A stretch of DNA of 64,000 nt, from assembly GCA_949126835.1 (NCBI GenBank), contig OX421492.1:39328886-39392885 (forward strand), given 5' to 3'. Within the stretch, counting starts at the first letter, position 1. Below are more notes on the stretch, generated by a model. The model had not been told where the DNA came from and ran no database searches. It was given only the letters and a program-made list of their open reading frames with translations. The stretch itself is not shown here. The stretch comes from Anisus vortex. Taxonomy: Eukaryota; Mollusca; Gastropoda; Planorbidae.

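Larger units (their letters stand above)
314..63980 (+). other. Other introns longer than 300 bp: nothing recognised
   Basis: Besides those described with their domains, I checked the introns at 2069-2528, 5212-5823, 9309-9808, 9957-10544, 13008-13538, 18696-19544, 20679-21076, 22057-22466, 30397-31056, 37136-37647, 43199-43727, 44260-44938, 47239-47742, 56671-57213, 60179-61009 and 62934-63559. They are AT-rich with homopolymer runs. I see no nested gene, tRNA or clear transposon in them by eye; old repeats could be missed. The intron 33518-33785 has a faint repetition of 'ttatagttagaagat'. Confidence 0.5.

Overview
The window is an internal piece of one very large, intron-rich animal gene on the + strand. 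It is AT-rich DNA with introns of about 85 to 960 bp, all flanked by GT and AG, and it holds no bacterial-style gene. I can chain 122 exons, about 28.3 kb of coding sequence or 9,400 codons, in one unbroken frame from position 178 to the right edge. No signal peptide, start codon, stop codon, promoter or poly(A) site is seen, so the gene runs off both ends. The domain content (tandem F5/8C discoidin domains, Pro/Thr mucin-like linkers and WxxW domains), together with a tRNA-derived SINE and hAT-type MITEs, suggests an invertebrate, probably a mollusc. That last step is inference.

The coding part is a concatemer of 47 F5/8 type C (discoidin) domains, called D1 to D47 here. They fall into four recognisable types that recur in the fixed order 1-2-3-4, giving a higher-order repeat of about 4.9 to 6.1 kb (eleven full units plus three domains of a twelfth). 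Each type has its own sequence signature, linker style and intron pattern: types 1 and 4 have three exons, types 2 and 3 have two. Every domain module starts and ends in phase 1. Units start at 178, 6281, 11431, 16419, 21918, 27607, 32499, 37648, 42617, 48103, 53135 and 58383.

A cysteine-rich WxxW domain (the family found in gel-forming mucins and CILP) interrupts the array after D27, about 35.70-35.97 kb. Two more follow D47 at the right end (62.2-63.8 kb). Between the first WxxW domain and the last pair lie exactly 20 discoidin domains, five units in the register 4-1-2-3.

The introns hold a full-length tRNA-derived SINE with target-site duplications (55740-56004), older copies of the same family, a hAT-like MITE with an 8-bp duplication (24791-25040), and several minisatellites. 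The most striking minisatellites flank and invade the splice sites between D39 and D40. No known protein name is assigned. The architecture suggests a secreted, highly multivalent glycan- or lipid-binding mucin-like protein.
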